A stretch of 64,000 nt of DNA from Triops longicaudatus (taxonomy: Eukaryota; Arthropoda; Branchiopoda; Notostraca; Triopsidae). The stretch covers positions 744,001 through 808,000 of the forward strand of contig JAGQDJ010000156.1 of NCBI GenBank assembly GCA_022885665.1. Reading direction: 5' to 3'. Below are positions 40,459 to 54,227 of the stretch, piece after piece. Positions within the stretch are counted from its first letter, which is position 1; each line of letters starts with the position of its first letter. A model generated the notes under the pieces. It ran no database searches and was not told the DNA's origin. It saw only the letters and a program-made list of their open reading frames with translations. Position numbers and translations under genes: made by a program.

Positions 40459-43400
40459 TTAATCATTTAACATATAGACAAAAGAAGCTGGGAAAACTCC
40501 TTTTATGCGAGGGTTATGCTCCAGATAACCTTCCATCCAATTCTCGTCCTCCGTTTGCTCTACTGTTACGACAAGAATATCACCTTCGTTAAAGGGTAAC
40601 TCGTCTTCATTATCGGCAACACAATCGTACAAAGCTCGACAACGACGAAGTCTAAACTCGCTCTGTAATAAAAACAAACAAAAGATTTGTCCCCTCTTAA
40701 AAACAGCTACATGGAATTCAGTCAAGATCTCACTTTATAATGATGCGAACCATGGCCCACGGAATCTACGTCCGATACCGCTGACGCGAGGCTTTCTATC
40801 GATCTTCCATTGGATAGGTTTAGTAGGCCGGAACCTGCGTGACTCGACGATGAGTGGGACGCGCATGGCGCCGGTGGCGGAGGTCCTCGTGGCCGTGATC
40901 CTCCCCCATTACTGGTTGTGACACTCTTTAAAGTTGGAGGTTCTCCTCTAGGAATGACTAGCTTCGCTCCCGCTAATATTGGGCGAGAAATTAAATTTAA
41001 AAAACAACGTTTACGTATAAAATAACTTTTCACAATTTTGCTCACTTACGCAAAGAAGCTGGGGAATGCGAGGAGGTTCTAGCTGGTTGTACTGCAATCG
41101 GCAAGCCACGTGTACTGCTTCCTACGCTCACATCAGACGCATGTCGGCTATGACCTACCGAACGCGTACATGAGTGAATTACCGCACATTTGCGACATAG
41201 TTTACAGTACCTGGTCTGAAAGTTGTTTTGCTAACGGGAGGTAAGGGTGCACGTTTTTTTGAAACTAGCTGAGCCGTGGCGCTCGTACTAAGAGCAATCG
41301 AGGCTGCGGAAGCTGAAGAGCGAGGTCGGCTGGAAGTCGGGGGCGGTACAGCTGATCTTCCGGTGACACTGCTGGGACTCGACTCCGTGACCGAAAGGCT
41401 CTCAGAAGTTGACGACCGCGATCGCGAATTCGAGTTCAAAGTGGGAGAGTCGCGACCTCCAGTGCCACCCCCCATGCCCATCACTAAGCTCGGTGGCCTC
41501 GATCGCCCTTTGCTATCCACTGTTTCTTCCATCTGTGCCATAAACAAAAACGGAAACTAAGCAAACAGTTATCGTCGGAAAGATAATACACAAGTACAGT
41601 TGTCGTTGTCGTAAACTCGTCGTCGGACGATCCCGCGTCATCCTGCAATAAATTCCACTCCACGTTGATATTGTCGAAGCGGCTTTTTTTGTTCTGCGTT
41701 GCCAAGTTAAGCTGTGGATGGTATGCAGTAATAAATGAAAAGGCCGTGGAACCGGAAAGTATGAAAATATGCTACCAGTTCTTCGCATTCCAGCGCAACA
41801 TGTTCCTTCGCCAAGTCTAACGGCGTCTTATGAGATTTATTCTCGATATAGGTATTGGCCCCCGACCTCAACAGCAGTTTCATCGCTTCCGGTTGATTAA
41901 AACGGACACAATAATGGAGCGGAGTGTCCCCATCCTTGTTCGCTGTGTCCAGGCAAGACGTATTTTCCACCATGAAATCAACCAAGTGGAGAGTCTGACC
42001 TTGTTCAAGCCGGATGGCCATATGCAGTGCGGTTTCATTCGCATCCTACAAATAAGATAGTCACTTTCGAGCTCAAGTTTTGACCAGAATATCCGAATAA
42101 TCTAGTTCCCCGCAATTTGTTACTTACAGTCATCCATAAGTCAAAACCTTACTTACATTGTCGAAAAATGGCGCGCTGAAATCCGCCCCATCCACGAAGG
42201 CGTGCAAAAGCTGAAGGAGATCTCCATTTTCAACAGCGTCTTCCATTTCGCCCTGCAAGTACCTGGGGTCTGAGCTACGCTTCACTGCAAACTTTTTTTC
42301 AATATATTTGGCGCGGATAAACTCAATCCTCTTCTCCCTTTCCGAGGAAACGAAAAAAGGTTAAAAGATGCCGAGAAACTAACAAAACCTACATGGAGCT
42401 GTGTACACTGGGCTTTCCTTCATGCAACGTTTCTTCCATCACTTCGTTGAAACTATGATTAGACATATGCCTGGCAATGAGCAACTGAGACGTAGGTACA
42501 TGATCTAGATCCAAAGACTGAATGCGAGAAACGTGTACACCCATGTCACGGTGAACACCGGAACACTCGATACAAACAATGATGCCGAAATTGGTGGAAA
42601 GCCATGTCGGATCTACAAACACACGTTACAAATACAAAACGAATGAGACACTAAATGCAATTTTCCTACCATTTTGAGAGTAGCAGTCAGCGCAACGATC
42701 ATTGCTAGGTAACCTTCTGATGTATTTCACGATTACATTTTGCAATTCCATTAAAGCTTGGTCCACTTTCGGTCCAAGTTTGCCGTTATCGTTGAAAGCT
42801 TTCTGTAACGCTCCTTCTTTAGAATTGCTTAATACGGATACCCATGAGGGCAAATCTGACTCTTCTTCGACTTGGAAATGGTAAGTTCGGTTATCTACAC
42901 AGAAACGTCGAGAAGGAATTATGAAGGACCTATCACTGAAAATAATACTAACTTCTATTTAACCATTGTAAAACAATAAACTGAAAGTAAAAACATGTAA
43001 AACAACACACTCAGCACAAGAGAGAACTTACATGAGATGACATCAAAACACTTCTTGTCTTCTTGTACAGGCTTGATTTGGCACGTGAGGAGGTTTACGC
43101 GATTAGGTGGTTTGCTCTCATCGGCGTGGTAAATGGATAAAAAACCGTCCCGAACTTCACACCGCCTCTTCTGCCAGACCTTTCGCATTTTGCCTTCGGA
43201 TTTTTTCAATAGAAAACCTATTTTGACTAGTCCATGTTGTTTGTTTCCCTGCAACTGGTGAAGGGAGTAACCCATGGCAGGAGCGTTCTGAGCGGCATTC
43301 ATATTTGCATTCCACTAGCAGAAACGATTAAAACGTTAATTTCTTGAACTATATCCAACAAAACGACTCTTCTTTCCTACAAAATTGCAATGGTTTCTTT

Positions 43401-46400
43401 ACCTCTTTTTCCAAACCGGGCGAGCTTTTGAGCAAGTTTCTCATTTCTATTAACTGCTTTCGCTCTTCGTCCTGCTTTTGGCGGATGCTTTGCAAATGTA
43501 CCGCTAAGTCCGAAACGTACGACCCGAAATGCTCAATGGTTTTTAGCCCATCTTGGAAATAGCTAAAAAAATAAATAAATAAAAAAATAAATGAAAATAA
43601 ATAAATAAATAATATAAAAAAGGTCGCAGGTAGTAAACAGTGAATTACTTTTGCTGGGCGTGGTAGTACTCCACCAAGTGTTGAAGCAATTCGACGCCTT
43701 TTTTCGTCTTAATCTCATTTACTTTAATAAGGTACTAGAAAAAAGCCCATTTTAATTAGCGTCCGGTGTCAAGACATCGCCAAAGACATGCTAGTTTTCC
43801 TGTCTGCATTGTATGCAGACAATCTCACATCCTCTATTTTATACCTCACACATCTGAAGCTGGAACATTTTACGCTCTTTATCCATTTCCTCGGCTACCT
43901 CTGCGGGCGTCACTTCCGTCCGCAAGAGCCCTGCTTCTTTGGCTTGCGCTTTCTTCTCCTTCTCCAGTTTACTGTACTTGGCTTCGTAGTCTTTCCACGT
44001 CTTATCGAAAGGCCTTTTGAGGTCGCCACGAACTCCTCTTAAGTCCCCTTTCAGTAAGCTATCCACAGGAAAGAGCACAATATTGCTTAAATTCTGCATC
44101 TGAAAATGAAAACATCCATTAGCTATGCATAAAGGAAACACAAACAAGTCCAAACAAGGCAATTGAGAGTCCATTTTTACATTAATTCAACATAGCTTGA
44201 TCTTCTATGATTACGGCTACAATGAAAGTAAACACTTGGACCCGAAGCCACCGCTTTCCTAACGGGTGATTTCCAAGATTTGGGATAAACGAAGCTCTGG
44301 GAATGACTTCTACTTTCATGAAGCATATTTCCTGTTTCAGACAGGGTTTAACCTACACCGAGTCCGAAGAAAACAATAAATATTAAAAATGAACAAAAAA
44401 TAAAAGGAAAAATTCGACACGCGATTCTGGGTAATAAAGGAAAAAGTCTGGCGAGCACTGACCTAAAAATCTGAAGTGCCAGGATATTAAAAAAATATAC
44501 GACACTGGCCAGACTCTCCTTCATCTTGTGCGCTGTAACCAGTAAACCCGAAAACTGCCCAGTTTATACAAAGTTTGTGTACTGGCATCTTGCCAACCTA
44601 CCGGCAGAACGCGACCTCTCATTCAGATTTCTCCGCGAGCTTGCCAAAGTACTCAAATTTCTATCAAATTGAGCAGGATGGACTGTATAACAAGATTCAC
44701 ACGTTCTGATTTGGTTTTCAAATACTAGTGTTACATTATGCAGGGTTAGCTTTGAAGTCCCTAGAAACCTTTGAAACTCCTTATAAAATGAGCTGCTCAT
44801 TTTCTGACACTAAACACAGCATTATTTGCTAATTATCTATAGACATTTCAGAAACCAAAAACGGGCTGGGTTACGCCACAACTAAAGCCGCTATTTATCT
44901 GTATATCTCAATGAAAATCTCTCTCAACGACTTTTATGCCGAGTAATATGTATATTAATGCGAAAAATAGTATGAATGCTTTCGTGAACATTTTCTTATA
45001 CTTTTTTTTGGTAACTAAAGTTTACTGACAACACAAGACTATCTAAAACTTGTTAGAGGCACTTACGATAAAAATATATAACTTCTAAAAGTATCGCTAA
45101 CTTGAAATTAAAACCTCATCAGCGCGATTTAGAAGCTCAACATCTGAAAAAGCTCTACAAAATTACAAGAACACAGATGAGCACCTTGCACTAAAATTTA
45201 ATTATTTTAAGATATTTCTGTTCATAAGGAAAGTTTACTACTTTCCTTCGCTTCGGTAAGTAAAGCTTCGATAGATCGCTGAAAATTACCTTAAATATTG
45301 GTAACCAATTTTCAACGATGAATGCAAAAAGGTAACCGAAAACAAAACAGTAACTTTTTTCTTTGTTCTATAACGTTTTCTTTACTAAGATTGGAAGTAG
45401 CGTATCAACGACCGGAAATAGACTAAAACAGGTGAAAGTCTAATACAAAAGCAAACAAAAGTGGAATTTACGTCAAGAAAGCGTCTCGTACAGTAAACTA
45501 CAGCACGTAATCACGAACTACAGCTAACAAATTTGGTCATGTCTTAAGCATGCTGCTAACACATTTTCCAGGGTCCATTAAGAAAATGCTTATCCGCGGT
45601 GAAATAAGGATGTCGTATGCGTTCGCTATGCTGCGTTGTGAGATTAATCGTGTTTATGATTTTTTTTCTTGTTTCTCTTATTTTTCATCTAAGCTTGGAA
45701 TTAAGAACGACATTCTGGTTACAATCTCCATAAAGTATTACTTAACATATGACTATAGTGAAAAGACTGTGGGGAGTCCAAAATGCGTAAAAAAATGTTT
45801 TTACGCTACTTATCAATTTGATCCAGTTCGATAAATGCTAAACGTAGTGTATCAAACAGTACACATGAGTGAACACTACACCCCATGAGGTCATGACAAC
45901 CTCTCGAGCCCAATGATACCAACTTTCAAAAGCGATCAACAAAAATTCCGATTCGTGTGAATACAATAACTCCAGAAGGGAGAAAGAGGGCTACTGAAGA
46001 AAGGTACAATTTTCACATGAAAAGCGGTAAGAATCCTAGATGTATCATGACAAGACTCTCAAGCTCTTGAAATGCAACAGAGAAAGTGGGAAACCCTTCA
46101 AATAAACCTGTCTCAACAAGTTTAAGTCGTTCACAAACTGCCTACATTCTTTTAACTGTTCGTAATACCTTTCTTCTGTAATAGTTGCGATTTGCAACTA
46201 CTGCGGTAATCAGCAAACCCGTCATAAAGAATTTTTGCTTTTAAAAGAGGTGTAAACCTCCTCGATATAACTACTTTAGGTCCAAATACGATGGTCAGAC
46301 GCTTTTCAAATTAATACTCGCAAATCTCGGGGATTGGACAAACAATTACGGGAAATACGCAAAAACAGGACAAACAAGCATGCATTGTAAAACTGTGTCA

Positions 46401-49400
46401 TACCAAGGTTCTCATCAACGCAGAGAGTTCTTTGGTGACCACGGAGAATTTGATATAGGCTGCGACAATATGAGGGTCGTAATCCTTGCCGGTGCCCGGT
46501 GAACAAATGCTCCCCAAGCCCTCCAACGCTCTGGATAGATACAGCTCGTTTTCTGTGTGTGCTGCAATAGTACAAAGGGTCAACGTTAATGTGATACACG
46601 ACGCAGAAATAAATTTGTACAAACATCGTCAGGTGAAAGCAAGCAATAATAATGCGAATTCCATTTATAGACGTATGAAGAGAGAAAGAAAACAATACGA
46701 AGGTCGTCGAGAGTTAGAACCGTTTTATAGCTCAATATACTGTCAGCCATTCCCCGTAGTAAAAGTTTCGTTGGCGAACCTATCAGAATATTAAGTTGGT
46801 ATGATCCTGGCGCGTGTAAACCTTTTGCGACGAATTATCATGCGGAATGCATGGCGTTGTTTTGCGAAAGCCATCCTGTGTACAATAGCGCGTAAAAATG
46901 CGGTGACAGTTTATATTATCACACTTATTTGTTTATTCTTTATTTTTTATTGACACGTTCTAGGCTTTTTGCTCAGTGTAATTTGCGTTGTTAACAAAAC
47001 AACGATTTCTTATATTTATGCGAAAAATAATCCTCGTGTGCAAGACGACCCTCACAGAGTATTAATTCGTTTTAAGTTTTACGAATCTGTTTTAAAGTGG
47101 AGTGCGTTTTTACAAAAGCTGAGAAGAGGAGGTTACAATGAGAAATGGAAAATTACTTGTGCCACTCAAGTTGACGGCTTTCACAGCTTTCTTCATTTTT
47201 ATCAATCCATCTCGATCCACGTCCAAACTCTGAATAGAAAAACAAATGTTAGGAAAAGGTCAGTATTAATTTAGCTTTTAAGGCAAAGGTTTTTCATGAC
47301 ACGTTAATTGTAAAGATATATCTAATGATAATGCACAAGGCAAGTTCGCTTACCCAAATATAGACTAACACAACTATCTTTTTCTTTCCAGCTCTTTCAT
47401 TTTTTTTACGGTGGCTATATACACACTGCAGATTCAATTTTAGTGCAATAATGTGTTTAAAACTTATTCACAATAGGTCCAATAAGCTACAGCGCTGCAG
47501 AAAATCAAAACATTTTTTTAACGCAAAGAAAGCAACATTGGAACAAGCATTTCGACGATGCGTTTAAAAATGCGCGAAAATAGCGATTTATTAACTAATA
47601 AGAATAATTTGTTACTAATTCCTCAAAAGCCATTAAGCTGGATTCTTTTCGAAAACTTACTATGTTAGATTTTTTACTCCTAAGGACGACAATTCTTTTC
47701 AGCATTGTTCGCTCATTAAAAATCTTCACACCCACATCCTGGCTGACTATTTTTTATTACTGTTTTTTTTTATTTTTTTTTTACTGAACTTCGAGAAAAC
47801 AAATTTCCGTAGTGGTACCTAACCGGTTATGTATTTTCATCCGATGGTTGGTTGGCTTTTGCTGGCATTACCAAAGTAAGAGCACGCAACAAAGCTAAAA
47901 TCAGGCAACATTCTTTCCTAACGGGATACATTCAAGTTGATTTTCCAGAACGTCTTTGGCCTTTGCCAAGAAAAGAACGTCTGCCCCAACGGGAAAGGAT
48001 GCCAGGTGTGTGAGAGACTCAATACCTTGACGCTTTCTCCCCAAAAGCAGTTGCACGAAGAGGGCATTGCTTGGGCACTCTGATGATGCCTTTTATAGAT
48101 GACCCCCGTCTACGTGATATAGCGACACTTGTGTACAGATTTGCATAAATCTGGATTTTTTTGCACATATATAAATGAAGAAATACAATTAATTAATATT
48201 CAACACATTTATTTTAAATTTTCTTATTAAATTTCTTATTTTGTAATTTAATTATTTACAATTATTTTAAATTTAATTAATCTTTCAATATGAGTTTAAA
48301 AAATGTAGCCTAACGTGTTGACGCATAGAAATATAGGTTGTTCGGTTAATATAGACTTTCGGTAACTATTTCCGCATTGCATTCCTTTTAAGTCTGCAAA
48401 AACTCCCAATCGCATTGCTTCTAGTGGGTGTTACTTCCGAAAAACAGAACGACGCAGCATGTGGCCAAAGTTTAAACTAAACATGCAGTAGAAACATAAC
48501 ATTAGCATAGCTTAGGTCGTTCACGGACTATGTGCTTTCCTATGTCGTCCAAGAACAACTTTTTTGTGTAAACTGTTCTGGGCCCGCGATCTCCCTTACT
48601 TCTCCTATTTTCACTCATTTTGGAAATCTAGGTTAATTTGATCTGGGTTGGGTTAACCGCAACGTCTATATAGTACGGTAACACTCGATATGACATTAGC
48701 CGATTTTTTTTACGCTCCAGGTCGTGTATGGCTTACAAAAGTAAAACCCTACTTGAATTACTTACTATATTTCTTTAAGAATACACGTATGCTGAACTTA
48801 CATGACAATGCCATTATTAGCAAAAAAAAAGTAAATAATAATAATAATAATAAATAAACAATAAAAATATGAAAAAAAACTGTAGCATTGCGGACTCAAA
48901 TTCGAGTCATTTCTAGGTTTGTGACTACATTTCCAGAACACGGTTACTTTCGAGTTCCTGTTGACACAACTTACTTAACGTGTTTTCTGACACCGTTACA
49001 CTCATCTCAAATAACACTCGCTAAAACGTGAAATGGGCAACAGGAAGTCAGCACACGGCAAGTCACAATACAGTCAAGCTAATTTCGGAAGGTTTGTCCT
49101 AACGTGCCCGTTCTAGTGCGGCAAGTAACCAATAACCGAACCAATTTGAAACAGTGAGAAATTTCGAATATATGTAATTAGTCACAGTTTTGTAAATTAA
49201 ACTGATTTCATTTCGCCTACTGTGTAGCTGGGGATGTTAATTTTATAAATATCTCAATGGATAAATTCCACGAGTGGGTTTATTTTTTTTAATGCTTTAA
49301 ACGATTTATAGTTAATTTAACCCCTTTACTCTTTATTCAACCTGAACACAAAAGGAAATAACATTTGTATAGTATTGCAGCATGTATTACGAGATTTTGC

Positions 49401-52236
49401 AGATTATGCCAAACCCTTGATAACACGTTAACTGTGTAAGCATGAAAACACCTTTAATGTCAACGGGACTACCAAAATGTAAACAGAACGATCATGGGAA
49501 AACGCAGGCCAATCCATGATAATCTAAAACTACTAATCGTGCCAGTCGCGAATCTCACACAGTCCTTTGACTCTTTCCTTTGATCCTGCTTCCAACTTGA
49601 GACGCCCATCACCCACCCATGTCTCTTGTTTTGTTTGCTTTCATCCCCGTTTCCTACGCACACATTACTGTAGGTGAACACTTGCAATGGCATTTAAAAA
49701 TTGTAAAACTTAAATTACATTTTTCATTTTAATCAATTTTGTGCCATAACACATACATTTTAAAGTGGTGTTTACTGTGCGTCACGGAACGGTACTCAAA
49801 TATTCTTTAAACGTGATACTTTTTGTAAGACCTGGACTTTCAGTGTACCGTACCGAGGGACGTCTAGCTGTGCAATTCCTATTCCTGTCTGGTGTCGTAC
49901 ATCTGGCTGATGTAAATAGGAAGGCATTTTTCGTACGGAGTAAATACGTCTTGAAGAAACAGGGCCATGTGCTTCCGGTACTCCGGTGCGCTTAAATATA
50001 GCCCAGGTAAGAAGACAGGCCTATTCACAACGACAACATGAGGTCCTGTGTTATGCTATACCACAATGGGCTTGTCTGTCATCAAGCAGCCAACGTAGGT
50101 GGAGCGCGTTAATTAAAAAAGCTTCGGTACAAAGCCGAAAGTGCCAATTCAGCACAAATAAATGCTTTCAACATGGATGTCCTTTCTTCTTCGAACGTTC
50201 CTTCAGCATTTAAGAATGGAGCTAGAAACTTGACTCTTGGATGGTGATTCAAACTACGATATTTGCGAAGTTTATATTTCGTCGACAGCTGCCCTTCAAC
50301 TTTGTACTATTGTGATGTACTGCAATAAAAGAGGAAATGAATCGCCCTATTTTAGCCATGGGGCGTTGGGTAACAATGAATGTTCCTGCCCTCGGAGCCA
50401 CTGCGGTTACGAACTAGGTGCGGGAGAATCGCAAAAGGACGCCGCTCACGCAAGTGTCGTATACCTAAAATGGGCTCAATTTGCTTGGGTAAGCTTTATT
50501 TTCTTTTTTCTTTTGTACTACAATAAACTAATGATAGTAAAATAACGGCCATAAATATTACCACAATGACAACGGAAGGTTGACAACCAATGATACTGTG
50601 ATCTTGACCTGATCTCAGCACTCAACTATTCTGACTATTTTTGATACTTTCGCGGTGAAGTTACATACAAAAATTAGAGCTTTCTTTTATTAATTTTTTC
50701 ATGTAGATGGATGGCACGTGGTTGACAAGTATTAAAAAAATAATAAAAAATAAAATAAAAACCGCATGTAAAACGGAGAGACAATTTTCAACCGCTGAAA
50801 AACTCCACGCTGCACGATGATGACGAAGATATATAATGAATGCTGCAGTAATGTATAATAAAGGAAATGTATGGCATACTCGGCTGCTACAATTGCCCTT
50901 AATTTATTCTTTACGACTCCTTTATGAGATGCGCTCCTAATCCCCGTGAGTAAGGGTTTAATTCCGAAAGAAGGCAACACAAACGACATTTTTTTTCACC
51001 AGTTCAGCCTAAGAAAAGAATTACCATCCCGTCCGTTGACACAATCGTGGTTGACAGGAATTTAATTCTGTTGTATATCTACTAGGGACGTGTAACACAA
51101 GCGTTGAGTTGAAAAGAGTCAAATTTTTGAGTCCACTGATCGGTTAAGATCTATTCAGTGGATAGTATTTCCATCCTACTTTTGTGCACAGCTCCCTTTT
51201 TTGACTGATGGACTGTCAATAGCGCCAAGCAGCAACGTCCACCATTTCTTGTGTCGTCCTTTTGTGCCTGTTATGCAGCTCTTATGTTCTTACGTCGTGC
51301 ATTTATGAATAAGCTCTTAGGGAAGCTCGTGAAAAGCTCCTGAACATTCCACTCACCCCTCCTTTATTTACCGACCCAGTAATGAAAAGCCTCTAATCCC
51401 ACAGGAAATTTGACACATGTAAAATCTGACGCCCAAACTGTACAACCTTTTTCGGTTTGCGTTTCGAAGAGCGTGCTACAATAACAGGCCAGAATTAGGT
51501 AGCTTTCCTAAATAATCACGGAGCATGCCTAAATAAGCGTCATACCACGACAAATGTACGGAGCACATAAAACATGCCTATGGTGGCATGGTGGCATGCC
51601 TATGGTGGCGTCTTGTGGTTGGGATGGGCTTTTTCTGGAAAGAATGGGGGGGCGTAGGTCACAAGTTAAGCATACGTAGTTCCATGTACAATACCACAAA
51701 ATATTCATTTTCACCCAATCCAAACTCATTTCGTGCCATAAAAGTGGGTCTAATGAAAGTCACTAAAAATACAGCAAAAAATAATTTAAAAAATCTAGCA
51801 ACCATTTTGACACCTTTGAGAATTCAACGAATTATATTACACACATTTAACGAAATCCTTTCAAAAATGGCTTATCATATATAATTAAGCTCTAAATCCC
51901 TAAAAAGTCCTTACGAAGCGGGACTTAGTTCTAAAGTCGAAACACGTACGCAAATCCATGAGTATCACAAATTCTATCGGATTTTTTTTTCAATTGTAGT
52001 ACGAAACCTGTTCAGTTGAGGATTTTTCAGAATTTCACAAGCTCTCATTTTCACACGCCTACAATAAAACTTAACCAAATGTGGCTTTTAATGGGTAAAC
52101 CGTGCATTACCTCTTCTAATGTAGCCAGTGTTTGTCTGCATTGAGGCATGCGAGAAACAAACGTCGATGTGGTTGGCGAATTGACATCCTGCCTCGTCTC
52201 CTCGATGAACTCGGCCACACTAATTAATCCAGGCAT
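40459..52236 (-). CDS. ASAP1: ArfGAP with SH3 domain, ankyrin repeats and PH domain (ASAP)
   Basis: A GTPase-activating protein for Arf1/Arf5 that links phosphoinositides to membrane trafficking and focal adhesions. Sixteen exons join in phase: 52111-52236, 47157-47229, 46404-46561, 43845-44099, 43649-43734, 43403-43562, 43032-43314, 42670-42894, 42393-42612, 42157-42337, 41776-42045, 41598-41711, 41211-41532, 41050-41154, 40734-40972 and 40459-40662, giving 1006 residues. Domains in order: BAR (about 1-285), PH (about 303-415), ArfGAP (about 430-550) with the zinc finger CADC ... CIECSGVHR including the arginine finger, ankyrin repeats (about 590-690), a Ser/Pro-rich region, and a C-terminal SH3 (ALYDCVADNEDELPF). 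The start MPGLISVAEFIEET resembles vertebrate ASAP. The single gene does not distinguish ASAP1 from ASAP2; ASAP3 lacks the SH3. Confidence 0.96.
43563..43648. repeat. AAAT-rich low-complexity intron
   Basis: Intron 5 of ASAP contains repeated aaat/taaa units on the plus strand. Confidence 0.8.
44100..46403. other. ASAP intron 3, nothing recognised
   Basis: The ASAP reading frame joins exon 3 to exon 4 in phase across this 2.3-kb intron. It is AT-rich. Short open frames (44564-44800 minus, 45550-45834 plus) show no features. No nested gene is supported. Confidence 0.6.
47230..52110. other. ASAP intron 1, about 4.9 kb
   Basis: The largest intron of the gene. It holds (ATA)n repeats near 48837-48860, a 14-bp repeat (catgcctatggtgg) at 51573-51586 and 51595-51608, and a cluster of short plus-strand open frames between 49765 and 50545 with richer base composition than the surroundings. 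The cluster has no ATG-started family match and may be remnants of an old element. No nested gene is convincing. Confidence 0.5.
48837..48860. repeat. (ATA)n microsatellite
   Basis: A short run of ata units in intron 1 of ASAP. Confidence 0.8.
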
Positions 52237-52927
52237 TTTAATTCTCAAAAAGGGTTCGCGATGAGGGTCATTCAATGAGTGTGAGCCAAAGAGTGGGTAT
52301 CACTGTTGGCCAATACGTTTGACTTTTTTCTTCCCGTCCCCTGAGAACATTAAACTTTGGCGGATGACGTACAGGTTTCCATTCCACTGGTGTTTCCAAG
52401 TATTAAACGGTTAACTGCATAGCAAACACTGGCAAATGGGACACAGACACTTGCAGCCAGTCGTAAAACAAGCTGAGGCAAATTTTTAAAGACAACTGAT
52501 GAAGATTCATTTAGAGATTTAAGATTATGATTATTACAGTTGGAATACAGGACTTGTCAAGACACACTACACTAACTCACGCAAAATACACGCATTAACA
52601 TTGCTTTCGGAGAGAAGGCAATAGGCACAACACAAACGTGAAACAACGATCAACAGTCCTGTTCGTTTGGAACTCCAGCAGCACAGGTTAAAAGTCGTAG
52701 GGCGAATTAAAACGAAGTGATCAGAAAGGAAGGAGGTAATGCTGAGGCAAGGGACGTTCTGAGGAGGCGTAACGTAAATTGTGCTGGACTGTTTTTCAAT
52801 AGTTTTAGCTTCGAACGCCATCTCCAGAAATGGGCGTAGACTTTTCGCGCCATCTATTTTGAAACTTTGATAACGGGCGTTTGCCTATCATGCGCTCGGT
52901 GAAAGTGATTGATGAGTTCGTCGGATA
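52237..52927. promoter_or_regulatory. Probable bidirectional promoter between ASAP and BLOC1S5
   Basis: The two start codons diverge across 691 bp. A minus-strand open frame (52567-52821, ATG-started) lies inside; I recognise nothing in it and treat it as 5' UTR or chance. No core promoter motif is obvious. Confidence 0.4.
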
Positions 52928-54225
52928 ATGGAAAAAGTTGGCAAAAGTATACATTACTCTGCCAATATGAAACTGTAGAGATTTTAATTAATTTTCTTTA
53001 GGCACATTGGAAATTTATAAGCGACTTTTTGACCACAGACCCTTTTTGAATGGAGAAACACACCGATTTTTGAAGGAATTTGAAGTAAGTTTTCAATTGT
53101 TGCTCATAAATATGAGGTTCGTGTTGTTAAAACTATATTTTTTAAGGCCACAGTATACGATTTGATTATGAGTCAACTAGATGGAAAAATATTGTAAACT
53201 TTTTCGTCAAAACCATCACATAATTTTTAATCTAAACCATGTTTAGACTATTTGAATGTTGTTGATAGTCAAGGCTTCATTAATTTCCTTTTTCAGTATA
53301 AGTTTTCAATGTACGAGTCTTTTGAATTCTTGTGTCACTGGACCTTTGCAAATGCAGGACAAATTATGAAGTTGAAATTTTAGCATTTTTCTTTCGGTGT
53401 TAAAATTTTCAAAACACTTAATACTCACACTCACTTTTCGCTTTACCTAGTCATTAGTATATTTTTTCGTAATTCATGATATGTAAATGAGAGTAATTGT
53501 ATTTTAATAGATTACTTCGAAAAAACTTAATATAATCGTAACTTTTATAAATACGACTCTTTTATTGTAAAATCATTTTAAAGTAAAAACCATTTTAATT
53601 TATGGTTAGACATTTTTCCTTTTTCGATTTATTTAGTATTGCTTCCTAGAAATCAAAAAAAGTTTTTTCTTTTTTTTTCGCGAAAGCGAGTTCAGCGAAG
53701 TTGTGTTGAGTGAACCGTGTTAGCGGATATAGTGTTGAAAGCAGGTTCTGAGTTTGATGTGTTCGAAATATAAGTTTAAGTAATACTGACGGTGTCTTTT
53801 TATGTTAATAGCACAAAAGAGGAGATTCTGATATAGAAATCCTAGTCAAAGACAAAGAAGCATTGGCCGAACTTAACGCAGCTCCAGTTGAAAGTATCCA
53901 GAAAACCTTAAATTGTGATTTGAAGGACTTGTTGCAGTCCATAAACGCATGTACGTTGGAAATTGGATTCATAGATTCAACCAAGAAAGGCGAGGTAATA
54001 ATGACATGCAAATATTTTCGGGAGTTTATTGTTCAAGCTTTTGCTCAGGAAGCGGTGTCCGAGGCTTTTCTGGAAAAACAAAGGGCCTTGCGACAAGAAG
54101 AGTGGGGAAAAATTTTAGAAGAAAGTACCGCTCAAATGAGCGCGCTGGACAATTTGATCAAAGAAAAGGAACTTAGCTATCGCCAGTATTACGCGTCTTT
54201 GGAAGAACAGTTGAAAGCGAAGTAA
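52928..54225 (+). CDS. BLOC1S5: BLOC-1 complex subunit 5 (Muted)
   Basis: A subunit of BLOC-1, which sorts cargo from endosomes to lysosome-related organelles. Exons 52928-52946, 53002-53084 and 53812-54225 join in phase and give 171 residues (human 187). The diagnostic segment is YKRLFDHRPFLNGETHRF followed by LKEFEHKRGDSD, matching the Muted signature LDHRP ... GETRYFVKEFEEKRG. The rest is a long coiled coil (FLEKQRALRQEEW ... ASLEEQLKAK), as expected. An ATG at 52912 lies upstream in another frame and would give a 17-codon uORF overlapping the start. The stop codon TAA (54223-54225) is only two bases before the TMEM199 start, in the same exon. Confidence 0.88.
53085..53811. other. BLOC1S5 intron 2, very AT-rich
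   Basis: A 727-bp intron, unusually long and AT-rich for this locus. It could hold a promoter for TMEM199, but I see no specific element. Confidence 0.5.
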
Positions 54226-54227
54226 AC

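Noticed and set aside
52567..52821. ATG-started 84-codon frame between ASAP and BLOC1S5
   Set aside because: It lies in the presumed bidirectional promoter, has no family resemblance and no suitable splice partner.
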